The notes under the pieces: model-generated
Database searches by the model: none
The model's input: only the letters and a program-made list of their open reading frames with translations
What the model was told of the DNA's origin: nothing
Translations under genes and position numbers: made by a program
In this document: positions 33,550-42,357 of the stretch, in pieces
How positions within the stretch are numbered: position 1 is the first letter of the stretch
How the letters are laid out: the number at the start of each line of letters is the position of its first letter
Assembly (NCBI RefSeq): GCF_038957035.1
Contig: NZ_CP152412.1
Span: 7,622,501-7,686,500 of the forward strand
Reading direction: 5' to 3'
Source of the DNA: Bradyrhizobium sp. B097
GTDB taxonomy: Bacteria; Pseudomonadota; Alphaproteobacteria; Rhizobiales; Xanthobacteraceae
Length of the DNA: 64,000 nt

Positions 33550-35070
33550 TCAGGCTGCCGCCCGCTGCATTGCGATCTCGGCCTCGAGGCTTTCGCGGTC
33601 GCGATAGATCGACGCGACCGCGAGCACGCGCCCGCCGCGCTTGTAGCGGAGCATGCAATCCCTGCCGGCAATACTGCCGTCCACCGCGATCTGGTCCCAC
33701 TGCTCGGCGTGCCCGACATAGTTGATCGGCACGTCGTAATGCTGGCTCCAGAAGAACGGCACCGCATCGAACACCTCGCGCTGCCCAAGCATATTCCGCG
33801 CGGCGGTCTGCCCCTGGCGCTCGGCCACCGCCCAGTGCTCGACCCGGATGTTCTCGCCGCTGTGCGGATCGGGCCAGCGCGCGATATCGCCGGCCGCGTA
33901 GATGCCGGGAACGCTGGTCTCGAGACAGGCGTCCACTTTCACGCCGCGATCGATCGCGAGCCCGGCCCCTTCCGCCAGTACGAGCCGCGGCTTCACGCCG
34001 ACACCGAGCACGACGAGATCGGCATCGAGCGCCGGCCCGCTCTTCAGCTGTGCGCGCTTGCCGTCGATCGCGGTCACCGTGTCGCCAAGGTGGAAGACCA
34101 CGCCATGCTCCTCGTGCAGCGCACGGACGAAATCGCCCATGGCAGGCCCGAGCACGCGCTCCAGCGGCCGCTGTTCCAGCCCGACCACGTGAACCTCGAT
34201 CTCCCGCGCGCGCAACGAGGCCGCAACCTCGAGCCCGATGAAGCTTGCGCCGATCACAACCGCGCGGCGGGCGCCGCTGGCCGAGGCGATGATCGCCCGG
34301 CAATCGTCGAGCGTGCGCAACACGTGAACGTGGGGCTGGTCCGCGCCCGGGATCGGCAGCCGTAGCGGCTCCGCACCGGTCGCCAGCAGCAGCCGGTCGT
34401 ACGAAATCGTTTCGCCGCCGGCGAGCACGACGTTGCGGCGGCCGGCGTCGATCGACTGGACCTCGGTCCTGAGTCTGAGATCGATCGCCGCGTCGGTGTA
34501 GAAACTCTCCGGCTTCAGCGGCAGCCAGTCTTCCGGCGCGCTGCCGGCGAGGAAATCCTTCGACAGGTTCGGCCGGTCCACCGGCGGCGTGGCCTCGCCG
34601 CTCAGCATGACGATGCTGCCGCGATAGTCCTGCCGTCGCAGCATCTCGGTGGCGGCAAACCCCGCTGCGCCTCCGCCGACAATCACGATCCTGCCGGGCG
34701 CATCGCGCGGGCCCTTGACGCGGGGCTTCGGCTGCTCGCGCTTCTCGCGCACGACGATGCGATCGCCCTCTCGCTCGACCTTCCAGACCGCGAGCGCATT
34801 GAAGGCGGGCGCCGCGGTCGCTTCACCGGTGCGAACATCAAAGCAGGCGTGATGCCAGGGGCAATGGACGGTTTCGCCCTCGACCACACCTTCGGCGAGC
34901 GGGCCGTGGTAATGGCTGCAATGCGCATCGATGGCGAAAATATCCGCCCCCGAACGCACCAGCAGCACGTCATCCTCGCCGACATGGCCGAGCAACATCG
35001 CGCCCGAGAAGTCGGCGAGTGCGACGCCTTGTGTCAGATCCGGACCGGAAGGAGCTTGCTGATCGGCCAT
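33550..35070 (-). CDS. Rieske-FAD/NAD(P)-dependent reductase (AIFM3/ferredoxin-reductase type)
   Basis: 506 residues. An N-terminal Rieske domain binds [2Fe-2S] through C51/H53 (HCSHYHG) and C70/H73 (HCPWHHACF). After it come the FAD-binding GRIVIVGGGAAGFAATEML (about 126-144), the NAD(P)-binding RRAVVIGASFIGLEVAASL (about 267-285) and the second FAD block GIYAAGDIARWPD. A C-terminal reductase domain closes it. Such proteins move electrons from NAD(P)H to Rieske or ferredoxin partners. It lies 56 bases upstream of the acyl-CoA synthetase start on the same strand, so the two may be co-expressed. Confidence 0.9.
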   Translation of the reverse strand: MADQQAPSGPDLTQGVALADFSGAMLLGHVGEDDVLLVRSGADIFAIDAHCSHYHGPLAEGVVEGETVHCPWHHACFDVRTGEATAAPAFNALAVWKVEREGDRIVVREKREQPKPRVKGPRDAPGRIVIVGGGAAGFAATEMLRRQDYRGSIVMLSGEATPPVDRPNLSKDFLAGSAPEDWLPLKPESFYTDAAIDLRLRTEVQSIDAGRRNVVLAGGETISYDRLLLATGAEPLRLPIPGADQPHVHVLRTLDDCRAIIASASGARRAVVIGASFIGLEVAASLRAREIEVHVVGLEQRPLERVLGPAMGDFVRALHEEHGVVFHLGDTVTAIDGKRAQLKSGPALDADLVVLGVGVKPRLVLAEGAGLAIDRGVKVDACLETSVPGIYAAGDIARWPDPHSGENIRVEHWAVAERQGQTAARNMLGQREVFDAVPFFWSQHYDVPINYVGHAEQWDQIAVDGSIAGRDCMLRYKRGGRVLAVASIYRDRESLEAEIAMQRAAA

Positions 35071-35119
35071 GGCCTATCTCCAGTTTTTCCAGCACGTCAC
35101 CCCGAGGGCACCGCCCTCA

Positions 35120-35587
35120 TCAGCTTCCCTGCATGTAGCGGACCGGGTTCTCCTGATCCGCCTTGAAGATCTCGGCGGCCTCGGCGAACAGCGCCGCAAC
35201 GGCAGCCGCCTTCAGATCAACAAACGTCTCGAAGCTGAAATTGTTGCCGCCCGCCCGCAATTCGCCGAGCTTGCCGGCGTAGCAGGACACCAGCGGCTTG
35301 CCGCCGCGGGTCACCGCGACATAGATGCTGATGTAGTTCTTCTGCAGCGCCACCCCGATCACGGGCCAGACAGCCGTCTTGCCGGACCTGATCGCATAGC
35401 GAAACTGACCGTAGCCGATCATGTTCATGCGCATGCCGGCCTCACCGGCCGGCGTGCCCGCATGAAAGTGCCGCTTGAGCGAGGGCGCGGCCTTTCGCAT
35501 CACCGCATGCAGTTGTTCGAGATCCGCGGTCCGGCCGGGATCGAAGGCGAGGTAGGCTTCCAGACTGTCCGCCGCGACACGAAACAT
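35120..35587 (-). CDS. DUF1801 domain-containing protein
   Basis: 155 residues of the DUF1801/YdhG fold: DLEQLHAVMRKAAPSLKRHFHAGTPA, MRMNMIGYGQFRY and the terminal GELRAGGNNFSFETFVDLKAAAVAALFAEAAEIF helix. No catalytic motif is known for the family. The protein is cytoplasmic. It sits 49 bases upstream of the Rieske-FAD gene start in the same direction and may share its promoter. Confidence 0.78.
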   Translation of the reverse strand: MFRVAADSLEAYLAFDPGRTADLEQLHAVMRKAAPSLKRHFHAGTPAGEAGMRMNMIGYGQFRYAIRSGKTAVWPVIGVALQKNYISIYVAVTRGGKPLVSCYAGKLGELRAGGNNFSFETFVDLKAAAVAALFAEAAEIFKADQENPVRYMQGS

Positions 35588-35630
35588 CGGAAGCCTCCGC
35601 CGCTATCCTACCCTCACAGGGCGAGTCCTG

Positions 35631-35718
35631 CGTAGCCCGGATGAAGCGAAGCGCAATCCGGGGACCTCGCCGAACGGATAGACTTACCCGGATTTCGCTT
35701 CGCTGCATCCGGGCTACG
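35631..35718. repeat. Palindromic repeat, 'CGTAGCCCGGATGAAGCG' family
   Basis: CGTAGCCCGGATGAAGCGAA at 35631 is mirrored by TTCGCTGCATCCGGGCTACG ending at 35718, with AATCCGGG and CCCGGATT inner arms. The same unit occurs at 57200-57284 and 63046-63133. Confidence 0.88.
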
Positions 35719-35721
35719 AAA

Positions 35722-36177
35722 TCAGGACGACAGCGCCGCCTTCACCAGGCCGCTGGCCTTGCCGAAATCCATCTGGCCGGCGTATTTCGCCTTCAGGGCG
35801 CCGATCACCTTGCCCATATCCTTGATCCCGGCAGCATTGGTCTCGGCGATAACAGCCGCTATCGCGGCCTTCACGTCGTCATCAGACATCTGCTTCGGCA
35901 GGTACGCGGAGATCACGGCAATCTCCGCGCGCTCCTGGGCGGCGAGCTCGGCACGGCCGCCCTTGTCGTAGAGCTCGACCGATTCCTGGCGCTGCTTGAT
36001 CATCTTCTGCAGGACGCTCAGAAGGTCGGCATCGGACAGTGGCGGCTTGCCCTGCCCGCGCGCGTCGATGTCGGCGTTCTTGATGGTCGAATTGACCATG
36101 CGCAGCGTGGAGAGCTTGCGCTCGTCCTTCGCCTTCATCGCTTCCTTGACCGCCGTATTGATGTCGTCGCGCAGCAT
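35722..36177 (-). CDS. GatB/YqeY domain-containing protein
   Basis: 151 residues, the normal length of stand-alone YqeY proteins. It has the typical MLRDDINTAVKEAMKAKDERKLSTLRMVNSTIKNADID start, VEYD-type middle (ESVELYDKGGRAELAAQERAEIAVISAYLPKQ) and MGKVIGALKAKYAGQMDFGKASGLVKAAL end, the tail domain also found at the C-terminus of GatB. It probably helps in tRNA-dependent amidation or binds tRNA, but its function alone is unproved. In many rhizobia it lies near carA, dnaG and rpoD, as here. Confidence 0.9.
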   Translation of the reverse strand: MLRDDINTAVKEAMKAKDERKLSTLRMVNSTIKNADIDARGQGKPPLSDADLLSVLQKMIKQRQESVELYDKGGRAELAAQERAEIAVISAYLPKQMSDDDVKAAIAAVIAETNAAGIKDMGKVIGALKAKYAGQMDFGKASGLVKAALSS

Positions 36178-36235
36178 CCTGGTGTCCTTAAGCCGGTAAT
36201 CTCTTCATGTAGGCAGTTTGCAGCCGCGGGACAAC

Positions 36236-36937
36236 CTAGTTCCTAAGCCACTCGACCAGCGCATCGGCGCAGGCCTGCGGCTGCTCCAGTTGCGGCAGGT
36301 GACCGCAATTGGCGAGCACCACGAGCTTGGCCCCGGGAATCCCGTTGGCCATCTCGTCCGACAATAAATTCGGAACGGTGTTGTCGGTATCCGACGTCAG
36401 CACCAGGGTCGGGCACTTGATCCAGGCCATGCCCGGCCGCGAATCCGGCCGGCTGAGCACCGCATTTTGCTGGCGGATGAAGGCTTCGGCGCCGACATCC
36501 TCGCTCATGTCGTCGACGATCCGGCGCAGGCCCGCATCGCCCTGCCGTGACGGATGCACGAAGCCCGGAAACAGCTCGTCGACCACGCTCCGGTACTGAC
36601 CGTTTTTGGCACGCTCCATCATGCCGCGGCGACGTGCGGTTGCTTCCGGCGTGTCGGCCCTCGCCTGGGTGCTCATCAGCGCCAGTTTCGCGACCCGCTC
36701 GGGGGCCTGCCGCATGATCTCGAAGGCGATGTAGCCGCCCATCGAGTGCCCGGCGAGCGCAAAGCGCGGCGGCGCCTCGGCCAGGATCCGGCGGGCGATC
36801 GCGCCCATATTGTCGTCCCTGACATGGTTGGCGACCGTGACCGGCCCGCACCGCCACAGCGCCGGGATAACCGGGGCAAAGATCCGCGGTGAGCAGATGA
36901 GGCCCGGGACGAGCAGGATCGGCATCGTATTGTCCAT
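36236..36937 (-). CDS. Alpha/beta hydrolase
   Basis: The ATG at 36937 (GGAG seven bases upstream) gives 233 residues. The nucleophile elbow is FALAGHSMGGYIAFEI (Ser near residue 80), the acid is in LVLTSDTDNTVP, and the His in NCGHLPQLEQPQA, so the triad is complete. No signal peptide is present. It resembles small esterases or haloperoxidase-like hydrolases; the substrate is unknown. Divergent from carA, with about 160 bases between their start codons. Confidence 0.85.
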   Translation of the reverse strand: MDNTMPILLVPGLICSPRIFAPVIPALWRCGPVTVANHVRDDNMGAIARRILAEAPPRFALAGHSMGGYIAFEIMRQAPERVAKLALMSTQARADTPEATARRRGMMERAKNGQYRSVVDELFPGFVHPSRQGDAGLRRIVDDMSEDVGAEAFIRQQNAVLSRPDSRPGMAWIKCPTLVLTSDTDNTVPNLLSDEMANGIPGAKLVVLANCGHLPQLEQPQACADALVEWLRN

Positions 36938-37061
36938 GCGGGAGCTCCGGACCGGGTCATTTTCGGCAAGCAAACGGCCGCTTCAAGGAACTTTAGATTA
37001 AAAGGCCGTTCCGGCCTGTCAAATCGGCCGGTATTGCCGTGTGAATCGGCACCCTTTCGCT

Positions 37062-37090
37062 TTGACGCCGCAGGGTGCGGCGACTATTTA
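37062..37090 (+). promoter_or_regulatory. carA promoter with palindrome in the spacer
   Basis: TTGACG at 37062-37067 and TATTTA at 37085-37090 are 17 bases apart. CGCCGCA-GGG-TGCGGCG (37066-37082), a 7-base perfect inverted repeat, fills the spacer. The predicted start of transcription, about 37097, lies right at the ATG (37099), so the carA message would be leaderless or nearly so. Confidence 0.6.
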
Positions 37091-37098
37091 AAGGGCTC

Positions 37099-38292
37099 AT
37101 GACAACCCCCGAAAACGCTCCCGCCTGGCCGGACCACAAACCGACCGCGCTCCTTGTGCTCGCCGATGGTACCGTGCTGGAAGGCTTCGGTCTCGGCGCG
37201 GAAGGCCACGCCGTCGGCGAGGTCTGCTTCAACACCGCGATGACCGGCTATGAGGAGATCCTCACCGATCCGTCCTATGCCGGCCAGATCATCACCTTCA
37301 CCTTCCCGCATATCGGCAATGTCGGCACCAACGAGGAAGACATCGAGACGGTGAACATGGCCGCGACACCCGGCGCGCGCGGCGTGATCCTGCGCTCGGC
37401 GATCACGGATCCCTCGAACTACCGCGCCACCAAACATCTCGATCAGTGGTTGAAGGCCCGCGGCATCATCGGTCTTTCCGGCATCGACACAAGGGCGCTG
37501 ACCGCGCTGATCCGCTCCAAGGGCATGCCCAACGCCGTGATCGCGCACGCCAGGAGCGGCGAGTTCGACCTGCACGCCCTGAAGGAAGAGGCCCGCGAAT
37601 GGCCCGGCCTCGAGGGCATGGACCTGGTGCCGATGGTCACCTCCGGCCAGCGCTTCACCTGGGATGAGACCCCCTGGGAGTGGGGCAAGGGCTTTGGCCA
37701 GCAGACCGCGCCGGAGTTCAACGTGGTCGCGATCGACTACGGCATCAAGCGCAACATCCTGCGCCTGCTCGCCGGCGTCGGCGCCAAGGTGACCGTGGTG
37801 CCGGCGACGACGGCAGCCGAGGACATCCTGGCGATGAAGCCGGACGGCGTGTTCCTGTCGAACGGCCCCGGCGATCCCGCCGCGACCGGCAAATATGCCG
37901 TGCCCGTCATCCAGAAGGTGATCGCTTCGGGGACGCCGACCTTCGGCATCTGCCTCGGCCACCAGATGCTCGGCCTCGCCGTCGGCGCCAAGACCATGAA
38001 GATGCATCAGGGCCATCACGGCGCCAATCATCCGGTCAAGGACGAGACCACCGGCAAGGTCGAGATCACCTCGATGAACCACGGCTTCGCGGTGGACCAG
38101 GCGACGCTGCCTGCTGGTGCGACCCAGACCCATATCTCGCTGTTCGACGGCTCCAATTGCGGCATCGCGCTCGAGGGCAAGCCGGTGTTCTCGGTGCAGT
38201 ACCACCCCGAGGCCTCGCCCGGCCCGCGCGACTCGCACTATTTGTTCCAGCGGTTTGCCGATCTGATGCGGAAGAAGAAGCAGGCGGCTTAG
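37099..38292 (+). CDS. carA: Carbamoyl-phosphate synthase small subunit (glutaminase)
   Basis: 397 residues from the ATG at 37099; a frame to 37075 would lie inside the promoter. The N-terminal CarA domain ([19 protein letters not shown] and [21 protein letters not shown]) is followed by a class-I glutamine amidotransferase domain. The catalytic cysteine is in GICLGHQML and the His/Glu pair in [10 protein letters not shown]. It hydrolyses glutamine and passes ammonia to CarB for carbamoyl phosphate, feeding arginine and pyrimidine synthesis. CarB is encoded 4.5 kb downstream with five genes and a tRNA-like sequence between, so the two subunits are not one operon. Confidence 0.97.
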   Translation: MTTPENAPAWPDHKPTALLVLADGTVLEGFGLGAEGHAVGEVCFNTAMTGYEEILTDPSYAGQIITFTFPHIGNVGTNEEDIETVNMAATPGARGVILRSAITDPSNYRATKHLDQWLKARGIIGLSGIDTRALTALIRSKGMPNAVIAHARSGEFDLHALKEEAREWPGLEGMDLVPMVTSGQRFTWDETPWEWGKGFGQQTAPEFNVVAIDYGIKRNILRLLAGVGAKVTVVPATTAAEDILAMKPDGVFLSNGPGDPAATGKYAVPVIQKVIASGTPTFGICLGHQMLGLAVGAKTMKMHQGHHGANHPVKDETTGKVEITSMNHGFAVDQATLPAGATQTHISLFDGSNCGIALEGKPVFSVQYHPEASPGPRDSHYLFQRFADLMRKKKQAA

Positions 38293-38299
38293 GCTTGCA

Positions 38300-38378
38300 C
38301 GTGTCATTGCCGGGCTTGACCCGGCAATCCATCCCTTGAAGAAAGATGGATGCCCGGATCAAGTCCGGGCATGACGGA
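38300..38378. repeat. Double REP palindrome after carA
   Basis: ATTGCCGGGCTTGACCCGGCAAT near 38307-38328 and GATGCCCGGATCAAGTCCGGGCATGACG near 38347-38375 form two consecutive hairpins, the same pair as at 15999-16121. The upstream coding frame of the thioesterase gene would run into this element, which is why a later start is chosen for that gene. Confidence 0.85.
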
Positions 38379-38445
38379 CTGTCGTGTGCCGCAAGCATCG
38401 ACGTGCGACCATGCGCCTTCGCATCACATCACGGGACATGCCGAC

Positions 38446-38943
38446 ATGACCGACAGCGTCACCCCGAAGCCCGCATATGGCGTCTCCTCGATCGAGGTGA
38501 TGGCGTCGATGCCGGGGCTCGACTTCGTGCGCGGCATCTTCGCCCGCACCTTGCCGGAGCCGCCGATCATGGAGAACGTCGAGCCGTTCGACTGCACCGC
38601 CGAGCCGGGTCATGTGGTGATCCACAGCATCCCCGGTCTGCGCCACTACAACCCGATCGGCTCGGTGCACGGCGGCTATGTCGCGATCCTGCTCGATTCC
38701 GCAATGGCGCTCGCGGTGCAGACCACCCTGCCGAAGGGTTCGGGCTACACCACGCTGGAGTTCAAGATCTCCTTTGTCCGCGGCATGAGCCAGGACACCG
38801 GCAAGATCCGCACCGAGGGCCGGGTGCTCAACGCCGGCCGTCGCGCCGCGACCGCCGAAGGCCGCATCACCGATGGGAACGGCAAGCTGATCGCGCACGC
38901 GACCACGACCTGCATGGTGTTCGAGCTTCCCAAAAACGCCTGA
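38446..38943 (+). CDS. PaaI-family hotdog thioesterase
   Basis: From the ATG at 38446 (GGGAC upstream) the product has 165 residues. The hotdog signature HYNPIGSVHGGYVAILLDSAMALAV (about 66-90) includes the HGG and catalytic acidic residue positions, and SGYTTLEFKISFVRG and a late DGNGKLIAHATTTCMVF block follow. It hydrolyses an acyl-CoA thioester. The cognate acyl group is unknown; phenylacetate or medium-chain acyls are typical. A longer frame to 38350 crosses the REP palindrome and is rejected. Confidence 0.88.
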   Translation: MTDSVTPKPAYGVSSIEVMASMPGLDFVRGIFARTLPEPPIMENVEPFDCTAEPGHVVIHSIPGLRHYNPIGSVHGGYVAILLDSAMALAVQTTLPKGSGYTTLEFKISFVRGMSQDTGKIRTEGRVLNAGRRAATAEGRITDGNGKLIAHATTTCMVFELPKNA

Positions 38944-39070
38944 AGGCAATCGCGTCCTGGCGCATTGGAGGCATGACGAAGCGCGCTGGATTGGCGGCAG
39001 TGCTCTGTGATTGAGTTCCCCGGTCCGAGATCAGGCCACATGATCCGGCCTGGAAGGAAGGAAACACCCG

Positions 39071-40171
39071 ATGACCTCAACCAATCCGGACATGACCATC
39101 CGCGACATCCGCGTCACGATGTTGCGACTGCCCTGGGCCGACGATCGCTGGCTGAAGGGCGCAGCGCTGGGCGCGACGCGCGACATCCTGATCTGCGACG
39201 TCGAGACATCCGGCGGCATCACCGGCATGGGCTATCTGTTCGTGTTTCGCCCGGCGATGCAGTCGATCGCGGCCTGTCTCGACGAGTGCATCATCCCGCG
39301 CGTGATCGGCAAGGATGCCACTGCGATCGAGGCGATCTGGCGCGATCTGTGGACCGCGACGATGACCTATGGCCGCGGCGGCATCGCAGCGATGGCGATG
39401 TCGGCGCTCGACATCGCGCTGTGGGATGCGGTGGGAAAACGCGCCGGCCTGCCGCTGCACCGGCTGTGGGGACACTATCGCTCGGAAATCCCGATCTATG
39501 GTTCCGGATGCTTCCGCGGCGCCGGCGGCGACGGAATGATCGAGAAGGCGCTGCATTTCGTCAAGCAGGGCTACAAGGCGATCAAGATGCAGGTCGCGCA
39601 TGTTCACACGCCCGCGCAGGACCTCGACAATGTGCGCCGCATGCGCGAGGCGCTCGGGCCCGACATCGACATCATGATCGACGTCAACATGGGCTGGAGC
39701 GCCGATGTCGCCATCGAGATGGGACGCAAGTTCGAGAAGTACGATATCTACTGGCTCGAGGAGCCGGTGCCGGCCGACGATTTCGCCGGCTATCAGCGCA
39801 TCGCGGCGGCGCTCGACATGCGCGTCGTCGGCGGCGAGACGCATTTCACGCGCTACGATCTGCGGCCGTTCTTTCTCAATCCCTGCCTGCCGATCCTGCA
39901 GCCCGACCCGATGCGCGGCGGCATGACCGACCTGCGCAAGATCGCGGCGCTTGCGGACACGTTCGGCATCACCATCGCGCCGCATCTGTTCCCCGAACTC
40001 AATGTGCACCTGTTGGCTTCGATCCCGAACGGCATCTGGTGCGAGAACATGGCCCTGATCGACGACCTCTGGGTCGATCCGCCGGAGATTGCCAATGGCA
40101 TGATCACCGCGCCGGAACGGCCGGGGCATGGGCTCCAATTCAAGGACGAGGTGCTGAAGTTCAAGATCTAG
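39071..40171 (+). CDS. Mandelate racemase/muconate lactonizing family enzyme (enolase superfamily)
   Basis: 366 residues with the capping domain and the (beta/alpha)7 barrel of the enolase superfamily. Metal ligands are D204 (IDVN), E230 (WLEEP) and E256 (GGETH). The His-Asp dyad of the mandelate-racemase group is present as D279 (QPDPMRGG) and H305 (IAPHLF). At the usual KxK base the sequence is K172-M-Q174, so the second lysine is a glutamine. This points to acid-sugar dehydration by the histidine side and not to racemisation. The substrate cannot be named. GGAAGGAAAC provides the ribosome-binding site. Confidence 0.88.
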   Translation: MTSTNPDMTIRDIRVTMLRLPWADDRWLKGAALGATRDILICDVETSGGITGMGYLFVFRPAMQSIAACLDECIIPRVIGKDATAIEAIWRDLWTATMTYGRGGIAAMAMSALDIALWDAVGKRAGLPLHRLWGHYRSEIPIYGSGCFRGAGGDGMIEKALHFVKQGYKAIKMQVAHVHTPAQDLDNVRRMREALGPDIDIMIDVNMGWSADVAIEMGRKFEKYDIYWLEEPVPADDFAGYQRIAAALDMRVVGGETHFTRYDLRPFFLNPCLPILQPDPMRGGMTDLRKIAALADTFGITIAPHLFPELNVHLLASIPNGIWCENMALIDDLWVDPPEIANGMITAPERPGHGLQFKDEVLKFKI

Positions 40172-40233
40172 CCGGAACGGTTTCCGGACCGACGGTTTGA
40201 TATCACCGCCCCTCGCAACGCTGGAGAGCCGCC

Positions 40234-40755
40234 ATGCCGGTGGTGAGTAAGGATGCCGAGCCCCTGACCATCGTCTTTCAGGACGACGGCCTGGTGCCGA
40301 ACAATCCGATGCCGTTTCTGGTCTACAAGGGTGCGGTCGACGTCGGCAAAAATCCCGAGGCCGCGATCGAGCAGCTGTTCGGCGACAATGGGTGGGGCGC
40401 GATGTGGCGGAACGGCGTCTACGACTTCGCGCATTACCACGCCACCGTGCACGAGGCGCTGGGGGTCGCCCGCGGCAGCGCGCGCGTGCAGTTCGGCGGC
40501 GAGCGCGGGCGCGCGCTCGAGATTGTCGCCGGCGACATCGCGATCCTGCCGGCCGGCACCGGGCATCAATGCCTGTCGGCGAGCGGCGACTTCAGCGTGG
40601 TCGGCGCCTACCCGCCGGGCCCGCCGATGGACCTGCAACGGCCGACGCCGGAGAACCACGCCCGGGCGCTGAAGACGATCCCGCTGGTCGCGATCCCCGC
40701 GACCGATCCGGTGATGGGCAAGAACGGGCCGCTGGTGCGGCTGTGGCGGCGGTGA
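40234..40755 (+). CDS. Cupin-fold protein (YjlB-like)
   Basis: 173 residues with one cupin barrel: HYHATVHEALGVARGSARVQFGG carries the first metal-binding motif (H-x-H...E) and GDIAILPAGTGHQCL the second (G...P...H). The N-terminal part (PLTIVFQDDGLVPNNPMPFLVYKG) is typical of the YjlB group. A metal ion is expected in the barrel. The reaction is unknown. It lies 62 bases after the enolase-superfamily gene in the same direction and is probably in its operon, which fits a role in sugar-acid metabolism. Confidence 0.82.
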   Translation: MPVVSKDAEPLTIVFQDDGLVPNNPMPFLVYKGAVDVGKNPEAAIEQLFGDNGWGAMWRNGVYDFAHYHATVHEALGVARGSARVQFGGERGRALEIVAGDIAILPAGTGHQCLSASGDFSVVGAYPPGPPMDLQRPTPENHARALKTIPLVAIPATDPVMGKNGPLVRLWRR

Positions 40756-40780
40756 TGCTTCTGGCGAGCGCAGCTCTCTT

Positions 40781-40920
40781 CCCTTCTCCCCTTGTAGGAG
40801 AAGGTGGCGCGGATGAAATCCGCAACGGATGAGGGGTCTGTCTCCGCGGAGAGAACCCCTCACCCGGCTTCATCTCGCTCCGCTCGATTGCGCCACCCTC
40901 TCCCACAAGGGGAGAGGGTG
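40781..40920. repeat. Long nested inverted repeat, 'CCTTCTCCCCTTGTAGGAGAAGG' family
   Basis: The 30-base left arm at 40781-40810 is mirrored by the right arm at 40890-40920 with few mismatches, and an inner pair (GATGAGGGGTCT...GAACCCCTCACC) nests inside. Almost the whole 140 bases can fold into one hairpin, and it lies exactly between the convergent cupin and Dps genes, where it can end both transcripts. Confidence 0.88.
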
Positions 40921-40924
40921 AAAG

Positions 40925-41464
40925 TCAGGCAGCGTTGCTGCCTTCCTGGCGGCTTGCCTCGAACAGGAACCAGGTGCGGCGCTCGGTTTCGTCGATGAAG
41001 GTTTCGAGCAGGCCGGCGGTGCCGGAATCCTCATGGTCGTCGGCGAGCTTGTGCGCCTTGCGCATCGCCGCCGCGATGTGCTTGTTGTCCTCCATCAGCT
41101 CGCGCAGCATTTCGCGCGGCGGGACAAAGTCCTCGTCATTGTCCTTGATGGTCTGATGCTTGGCGATGTCGCCGATCGACCTCAGCGTCGCGCCGCCGAG
41201 CTTGCGTACCCGCTCGGCGAGCTGATCGGTGGTCGCGAAGATCGCGTCCGACTGCTCGTCCAGCAACAAATGGTAATCATGGAAATGCCGGCCGCTGACG
41301 TGCCAGTGAAAATTCTTGGTCTTCAGGTAGAGCGCGAAAGCGTCCGCCAGAAGCGTGTTGAGCGAGGCCGAGATCGTATCCACCGCGGCTTGCGGGAGAT
41401 CGTTCGGCGTGTCGAGATCGGGCGAGATCTTGTCAGTCTTGGCGTCACTCTTGGCTTTGCTCAC
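40925..41464 (-). CDS. dps: Dps-family DNA-protection ferritin
   Basis: 179 residues. The ferroxidase residues between subunits are in TKNFHWHVSGRHFHDYHLLLDEQSDAIFATTDQLAERVR (first helix His pair and helix-two Asp/Glu). The N-terminal tail (SKAKSDAKTDKISPDLDTPND) is Lys-rich, as in Dps proteins that bind DNA. It forms a 12-subunit shell that stores iron and consumes hydrogen peroxide, protecting DNA in stationary phase. It ends five bases from a long inverted repeat. No OxyR or Irr site was identified upstream. Confidence 0.92.
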   Translation of the reverse strand: MSKAKSDAKTDKISPDLDTPNDLPQAAVDTISASLNTLLADAFALYLKTKNFHWHVSGRHFHDYHLLLDEQSDAIFATTDQLAERVRKLGGATLRSIGDIAKHQTIKDNDEDFVPPREMLRELMEDNKHIAAAMRKAHKLADDHEDSGTAGLLETFIDETERRTWFLFEASRQEGSNAA

Positions 41465-41590
41465 GTTGGACCTTCCTGTTAGGAACCCCCGTATTTCGGC
41501 GCATTGAACATTGGCCGCCGGACCGCTAACGCATCATCAGCCCACCTGTTCCTGGAAGTCAGGAACCCGTTCTGCCGGATACCAAACGCG

Positions 41591-42280
41591 ATGGATGAAT
41601 GGATCGACTATTACGATTCCACGCATACGATCTATGCGAGCCGACTGCACCGCGACCTTCATTTCCAGGTCATCGCCAACGACATCATCGGCTACATCAC
41701 CTCGCCCGACGCCGTGGTGCTGGACTATGCCTGCGGTGAGGCGCTGTCGGCGGCAAAGGTCGCCAATGCCTGCGCGCAGCTCTATCTGGCGGAGCCGGCG
41801 CCCGGCGTGCGCGGCCGCCTGGTCGCGCGCTTCGCATACGACACCAGGATCCGCGTCCGCTCGCTCGATGAGCTGAAGAACATGGCGGCGGATTCGATCG
41901 ACCTCGTGGTGATGAATTCGGTGGCGCAATACATGACGCCGCAGGAGCTCGACTCCGCATTCGACGTGATCCACCGCCTGCTGAAACCCTCGGGCCGTTT
42001 CGTGCTCGGCGATATCCTGCGGCCTGAAGTCGGCATGGCCAGGGACGTCATCGCGCTGCTGCGCTTTGCGGCGACCCATGGCTTCCTGCGCGATGCCTTG
42101 ATCGGGCTCGCCTCGACCGCGCTGTCCGATTACCGGCAGCTGCGCACCAGGATCGGGCTGCAGCGCTACCGCGAGGACGAGATGATCGCGAAGCTCGCCG
42201 CCGCAGGCTTTGACGCCACGCGCGCGCCGCGCAACATCGGGCACAATCCGTGGCGAATGACGTTCGTGGCGCACCACTGA
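41591..42280 (+). CDS. SAM-dependent methyltransferase (class I)
   Basis: The ATG at 41591 gives 229 residues: MDEWIDYYDSTHTIYASRLHRDLHF then the SAM-binding loop VVLDYACGEALSA (about 43-55), motif II-like AADSIDLVVMNSVAQYM and a C-terminal helical region. The cysteine in DYACG replaces the more common G/P but the pattern is intact. Upstream sequence (to 41504) shows no conservation. The substrate is unknown. It precedes the tRNA-like sequence and is divergent from dps. Confidence 0.8.
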   Translation: MDEWIDYYDSTHTIYASRLHRDLHFQVIANDIIGYITSPDAVVLDYACGEALSAAKVANACAQLYLAEPAPGVRGRLVARFAYDTRIRVRSLDELKNMAADSIDLVVMNSVAQYMTPQELDSAFDVIHRLLKPSGRFVLGDILRPEVGMARDVIALLRFAATHGFLRDALIGLASTALSDYRQLRTRIGLQRYREDEMIAKLAAAGFDATRAPRNIGHNPWRMTFVAHH

Positions 42281-42357
42281 TCAGAGGTTGCACAAAATAT
42301 TAGGGTTAACCAAAAGTAAACGTAGCGGCCGCTGAAATAATCAGCAATGATCCACTC

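Noticed and set aside
39007..40200. A second, overlapping rightward frame on the enolase-superfamily gene
   Set aside because: It is Arg/His-rich low-complexity text in the wrong phase; the frame at 39071 carries all catalytic motifs.
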